DNA from: Candidatus Altarchaeales archaeon A3
Lineage (GTDB): Archaea > Altiarchaeota > Altiarchaeia > Altiarchaeales > Altiarchaeaceae
Length of the DNA stretch: 7,454 bases
Direction of reading: 5' to 3'
NCBI GenBank assembly: GCA_002083985.1
Contig: MTER01000205.1
Span: 1-7,454 of the forward strand
The translations under genes were made by a program, and so were the position numbers. Shown here piece by piece: positions 5,330 to 7,454 of the stretch (positions within the stretch are counted from its first letter, which is position 1; the number at the start of each line of letters is the position of its first letter). The notes under the pieces are model-generated. The model ran no database searches and was not told where the DNA came from. It saw only the letters and a list, made by a program, of their open reading frames with translations.

Positions 5330-5395
5330 TTATTCCAAAAATTTATACTTGTTTCTTATTTTTCTTACCTTTTCCACATCTATTTCAAACTCAAA
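5330..5395 (-). pseudogene. Out-of-frame C-terminal tail of the nitrilase gene
   Basis: Read on the minus strand in the shifted frame, this encodes FEFEIDVEKVRKIRNKYKFL followed by E and TAA. That is the typical nitrilase-superfamily ending (acidic, then ID-x-E-x-V, then R-K and a terminal FLE). Removing one base from the A5 run at 5393-5397 (T5 on the coding strand) joins it to residue 236 and gives about 257 residues. The stop codon lies inside the target duplication of the family A element. Confidence 0.7.
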
Positions 5396-6101
5396 AATAT
5401 TTCCGTTCTTCAAATTTTTTTCCTTTAACCGAATTTCCCCACGGATCATAGCAAACACTATTTCCAAATTTTCCTTCAAGGTAGTTGTTATGAATTTCAT
5501 TTGCATTCACTCCTACAACATAACATAAATTTTCTATTGCCCTCGCCTTTAACAATGTCTTCCAGTGACTCTTTCTCTGATTTGGAAAATTTGCAGGAAC
5601 AAATATAATTTCTGCACCACGCTTCATAATTTCTCCCGCTATTTCTGGAAATCTTAAATCGTAACAAATCATCAGTCCGATTTTGGTCTTAAATTTACCT
5701 TTGTTAAACTCACAGGTAAAAATTTTATCTCCTGCGGAATAATAAAGATGTTCATTGCAGTGTCTGAACAGATGAATTTTCCGGTATTTTCCCCTAAAAT
5801 TTCCATTTTCAAAAACAACAGCAGTATTATATGGAAGGTTGTTTCCATTCTTTTCTGTAATTCCTCCGATGAGCAAAATTTTCCTTTTTGCCGAAATTTC
5901 CTTAATAATTTTAAATGCCATTTCATTTTCGCCCTCTGCAAAATTTATCGCATCCCACCTGAATCCCGTTGAAAATAACTCCGGAAGGCATACAATATCT
6001 CCTTCGCATTTTTCAGTCATTTCTTTTGCAGTTATTAAATTTAAATTGGTCTCATTTGTAATATTCATCTGAATTGCCGAAATTTTTAAATTTTGCAGCA
6101 T
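5391..6101 (-). CDS. Nitrilase-superfamily C-N hydrolase, omega-amidase-like (C-terminus frameshifted)
   Basis: This is a carbon-nitrogen hydrolase of the nitrilase superfamily, acting on an amide in the cytoplasm. Counting from the chosen start, the catalytic triad is Glu41 (CLPELFSTGF), Lys108 (YRKIHLF) and Cys146 (MICYDLRFPE). The CYDLRFPE context resembles omega-amidases (NIT2/YafV type), but the substrate is not proven. The start is ATG at 6101 (MLQNLKISAIQ). A longer frame to 6182 exists but runs antisense through the tRNA and adds no family sequence. Translation as written ends at residue 236 (EERKYF) in TGA at 5391-5393, about 20 residues short of the family. The missing C-terminus is present in another frame just downstream, so the gene carries a one-base frameshift. 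It diverges from the tRNA and converges with PhzF. Confidence 0.85.
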   Translation of the reverse strand: MLQNLKISAIQMNITNETNLNLITAKEMTEKCEGDIVCLPELFSTGFRWDAINFAEGENEMAFKIIKEISAKRKILLIGGITEKNGNNLPYNTAVVFENGNFRGKYRKIHLFRHCNEHLYYSAGDKIFTCEFNKGKFKTKIGLMICYDLRFPEIAGEIMKRGAEIIFVPANFPNQRKSHWKTLLKARAIENLCYVVGVNANEIHNNYLEGKFGNSVCYDPWGNSVKGKKFEERKYF

Positions 6102-6110
6102 TTTAATTTG

Positions 6111-6120
6111 TTTAAAAATA
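6111..6120 (+). promoter_or_regulatory. Candidate TATA box for the tRNA gene
   Basis: TTTAAAAATA lies 26 to 35 bases upstream of the tRNA 5' end, the expected distance for an archaeal tRNA promoter. The nitrilase start lies only 44 bp from the tRNA on the other strand, so this interval must serve both directions. Confidence 0.4.
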
Positions 6121-6145
6121 ATAATTATTAGTATGAAATTTTTGT

Positions 6146-6271
6146 GCCGAGGTAGCTCAGTCGGTTGGAGCGCCAGACTCATAAGTTATTAAAATTTTAT
6201 AAAATTTTAAAATTTAATCCATAAGGCGCTGAGATATCTGGAGGTCGTGTGTTCAAGTCACGCCCTCGGCA
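6146..6271 (+). tRNA. Elongator tRNA-Met (CAT) with a 52-nt intron
   Basis: The exons are 6146-6183 and 6236-6271. The acceptor stem GCCGAGG pairs with CCTCGGC (6264-6270), with discriminator A at 6271 and no encoded CCA. The D stem is GCTC/GAGC, the anticodon stem CCAGA/TCTGG, and the T arm GTGTG-TTCAAGT-CACGC with one G-T pair. The mature anticodon loop reads CTCATAA, anticodon CAT. G1-C72 and the absence of three G-C pairs at the base of the anticodon stem argue against the archaeal initiator. The overall sequence resembles archaeal elongator tRNA-Met rather than the Ile tRNA with CAT. The 3' end overlaps the Trm5-like gene on the opposite strand by 14 bases. Confidence 0.93.
6184..6235 (+). 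other. tRNA intron with canonical bulge-helix-bulge motif
   Basis: The intron lies between tRNA positions 37 and 38. The central 4-bp helix is CTCA (6178-6181) with TGAG (6230-6233). The 5' bulge TAA (6182-6184) and the 3' bulge ATA (6234-6236) are each cut after the second base. The outer helix is the anticodon stem. This is the substrate of archaeal splicing endonuclease. The intron interior is almost pure A/T. Confidence 0.9.
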
Positions 6272-7100
6272 AATTTTTTATCTTCAAATCAACACAAACT
6301 CTATCCACTCTCGGACCAAAAGCACCGCAGGCAACGGTCTCTAAAATTTCTGCATTATATCCGTAATATTCGCATTGTTTTTTAACTTCTTCCGCAAAAA
6401 TTTCCTTATTATCTGAAAAGCCGTAATAATGAATAATGCCATTTTCATTTATCGCATTTAAAGCCGTCTCTAAAAAATTTCCTGCATCTTTTGGCAAAGG
6501 CATGACTATTCTGTCAAATTTCAGTCCGAGTTTGGAGGTCTCAACTTTGACATCTCCGGATATGCACTTTATATTTACTTTGTTGAGCCGCACATTCTCA
6601 ACCATGTATTTATAGCCCACAGGATTTAATTCAATCGCATAAATTTCAACATTTTCCTTTTTCATCTTCATCGTCTTTGCAATTAAAACCGGATAAGGGC
6701 CGACTCCCGCAAACATAACTAAAATTTTTTCATTTTCCTTTACCTGCCGGGCTATTCTTATTCTTTCATTTCCGAGACGCTCTGAAAAATATACTTCTTC
6801 AACATTTAACAAATATCTGCATTCGATTTCTTTATGTATTGTTTCCTTTCTGTCCTCCCCTGCAATTATTTCAAGTTTTCTTGTTCTGTATTCTCCCTCA
6901 AAGATGCCTGCTTTCGCTGCTACAACCTTTATGTGTTTAAAATTTAGAATTGCTTTTCCTATTTCTTTTTTCTTTGCTTCAAGTTCAGAGGGAATTTCAA
7001 TAATAGCAATATCTCCGATAACATCAAACGCTCTTGGCATTAATTTAATTTCATCATTGTTCAAAATTTCGCCTAAAAATAATTTTAAAGATTGTTTCAT
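6258..7100 (-). CDS. Trm5-family class I SAM-dependent tRNA methyltransferase, short form
   Basis: This resembles archaeal Trm5, which methylates N1 of G37 next to the anticodon and so preserves reading frame. The Trm5 middle domain is clear: MPRAFDVIGDIAIIEIP (21-37), EGEYRTRKLEIIAGE (68-82), and VYFSERLGNERIRIA (103-117). A Rossmann methyltransferase domain follows: VMFAGVGPY (128-136) for SAM binding, AIELNP (155-160), and DRIVMPLPK (196-204), where many Trm5 proteins have NLP. At 280 residues it lacks the N-terminal D1 domain of about 60 residues that in Methanocaldococcus Trm5 contacts the tRNA elbow. A wybutosine-pathway relative such as Taw2 is the main alternative. No SD precedes the ATG. 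The last three codons and stop lie inside the tRNA-Met gene on the other strand. Confidence 0.85.
   Translation of the reverse strand: MKQSLKLFLGEILNNDEIKLMPRAFDVIGDIAIIEIPSELEAKKKEIGKAILNFKHIKVVAAKAGIFEGEYRTRKLEIIAGEDRKETIHKEIECRYLLNVEEVYFSERLGNERIRIARQVKENEKILVMFAGVGPYPVLIAKTMKMKKENVEIYAIELNPVGYKYMVENVRLNKVNIKCISGDVKVETSKLGLKFDRIVMPLPKDAGNFLETALNAINENGIIHYYGFSDNKEIFAEEVKKQCEYYGYNAEILETVACGAFGPRVDRVCVDLKIKNLPRA
6272..6280 (+). terminator. T-rich tRNA terminator
   Basis: The bases just after the discriminator (AATTTTTTA) form a T run of the type that ends archaeal transcription. The run lies inside the antisense Trm5-like coding sequence. Confidence 0.4.
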
Positions 7101-7218
7101 TGTTGTTTGTATATATCAATAAAATTAGGTGCAAAACAAATAAAATTGCATACAAAGAATTAAATTATTGATGGCGTAAAAAATAGGTGACTTTTTTTCG
7201 CAATACATAAATTTTAAG
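7101..7218. other. Non-coding upstream region of the Trm5-like gene
   Basis: No gene is seen. AT-rich sequence just before the start codon (around 7111-7124) could hold a minus-strand TATA box. GCG followed by an A run (7174-7182) pairs with a T run followed by CGC (7192-7201) with one mismatch, forming a terminator-like hairpin. Confidence 0.35.
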
Positions 7219-7424
7219 CCGTAACTTTGTGTGATTTAAGTAATCTATTTTCTTGTAAATGCACCATAAATTGCTGTATGTTACACTCTTTTTGTTTTTT
7301 ACTGTGTTTTAACATGCTCGCAAAATTCTATTCATCAAACCTATTAAATAGATTACTTAATTAAGCAATCTAAAAATTGTGCTTGATTACGCTGGCCAAT
7401 TACTTAAAATAGACAAAGTTACGG
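7219..7424. mobile_element. MITE-like element, family D (206 bp)
   Basis: The terminal inverted repeats CCGTAACTTTGT (7219-7230) and ACAAAGTTACGG (7413-7424) are perfect over 12 bp. Partial matching continues inwards (ATTTAAGTAAT against ATTACTTAAAAT). A 6-bp direct repeat, TTTAAG, flanks the element at 7213-7218 and 7425-7430. Inside, TTAAGTAATCTATTT (7236-7250) is exactly complementary to 7346-7360, giving a long second stem. No ORF of note. The GTAACTT at its ends is shared with family B. Confidence 0.75.
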
Positions 7425-7454
7425 TTTAAGATTTCTTTTAAGCGGAATTTTTAA

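Noticed and set aside
5748..6072. Plus-strand open frames inside the nitrilase gene
   Set aside because: They are antisense shadows, rich in Phe, Ile and Ser, with no recognisable family.
6102..6182. Longer N-terminus of the nitrilase protein
   Set aside because: The extension is antisense to the tRNA exon and adds residues unlike the family; MLQNLKISAIQ is the normal beginning.
1..7454. CRISPR array
   Set aside because: There are no regularly spaced direct repeats; the only repeated sequences are the inverted-repeat elements and their flanks.

Overview
The window is AT-rich and most probably archaeal. The strongest evidence is an elongator tRNA-Met gene split by a 52-nt intron after position 37 with a canonical bulge-helix-bulge splice motif. 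It is supported by a Trm5-family tRNA methyltransferase, a POR alpha subunit, and several starts with no Shine-Dalgarno (SD) sequence. The lineage cannot be named from the sequence.

Layout: 3-182 is the C-terminal end of an unrecognised CDS. 183-571 has no gene but holds two short inverted-repeat elements, each bounded by an 8-bp direct repeat (206-287 and 335-456). porA is at 572-1711, with no porB directly after it. 1712-1952 is non-coding and contains a degenerate inverted repeat.

1954-4241 looks like two integron gene cassettes in tandem: a DUF3795 cysteine-rich protein followed by an attC-like site (2430-2525), then a double-flavodoxin-domain protein broken by a one-base frameshift, followed by a second attC-like site (4162-4241). 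The sites share an architecture: a 7-base R'' box ending AAC, an L'' core GAATA three bases later, an L' core TATCC, and AAACGTTATA at R'. The R'' box of the second site pairs 7/7 with the start of its own cassette and 6/7 with the R' box beside it; the first site shows 6/7 against 5/7. That is the pattern expected if whole cassettes were circularised and inserted by an integron integrase. No integrase gene is in the window, so this would be an integrase-less cluster or the interior of a longer array.

After the cassettes come a PhzF-family gene (4321-5112), a second copy of the ~82-bp element (5247-5327) at the 3' end of a convergent nitrilase-family gene whose C-terminus is frameshifted (5330-6101, minus), the intron-containing tRNA-Met (6146-6271, plus), and a short Trm5-like methyltransferase (6258-7100, minus) whose last 14 bases overlap the tRNA. 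A 206-bp terminal-inverted-repeat element with a 6-bp direct repeat occupies 7219-7424.

The main story is a putative archaeal cassette array beside housekeeping genes, in a stretch seeded by at least five non-autonomous inverted-repeat elements. Three of them lie at or within about 25 bp of the 3' end of a gene, and in two cases the duplicated target contains the stop codon.
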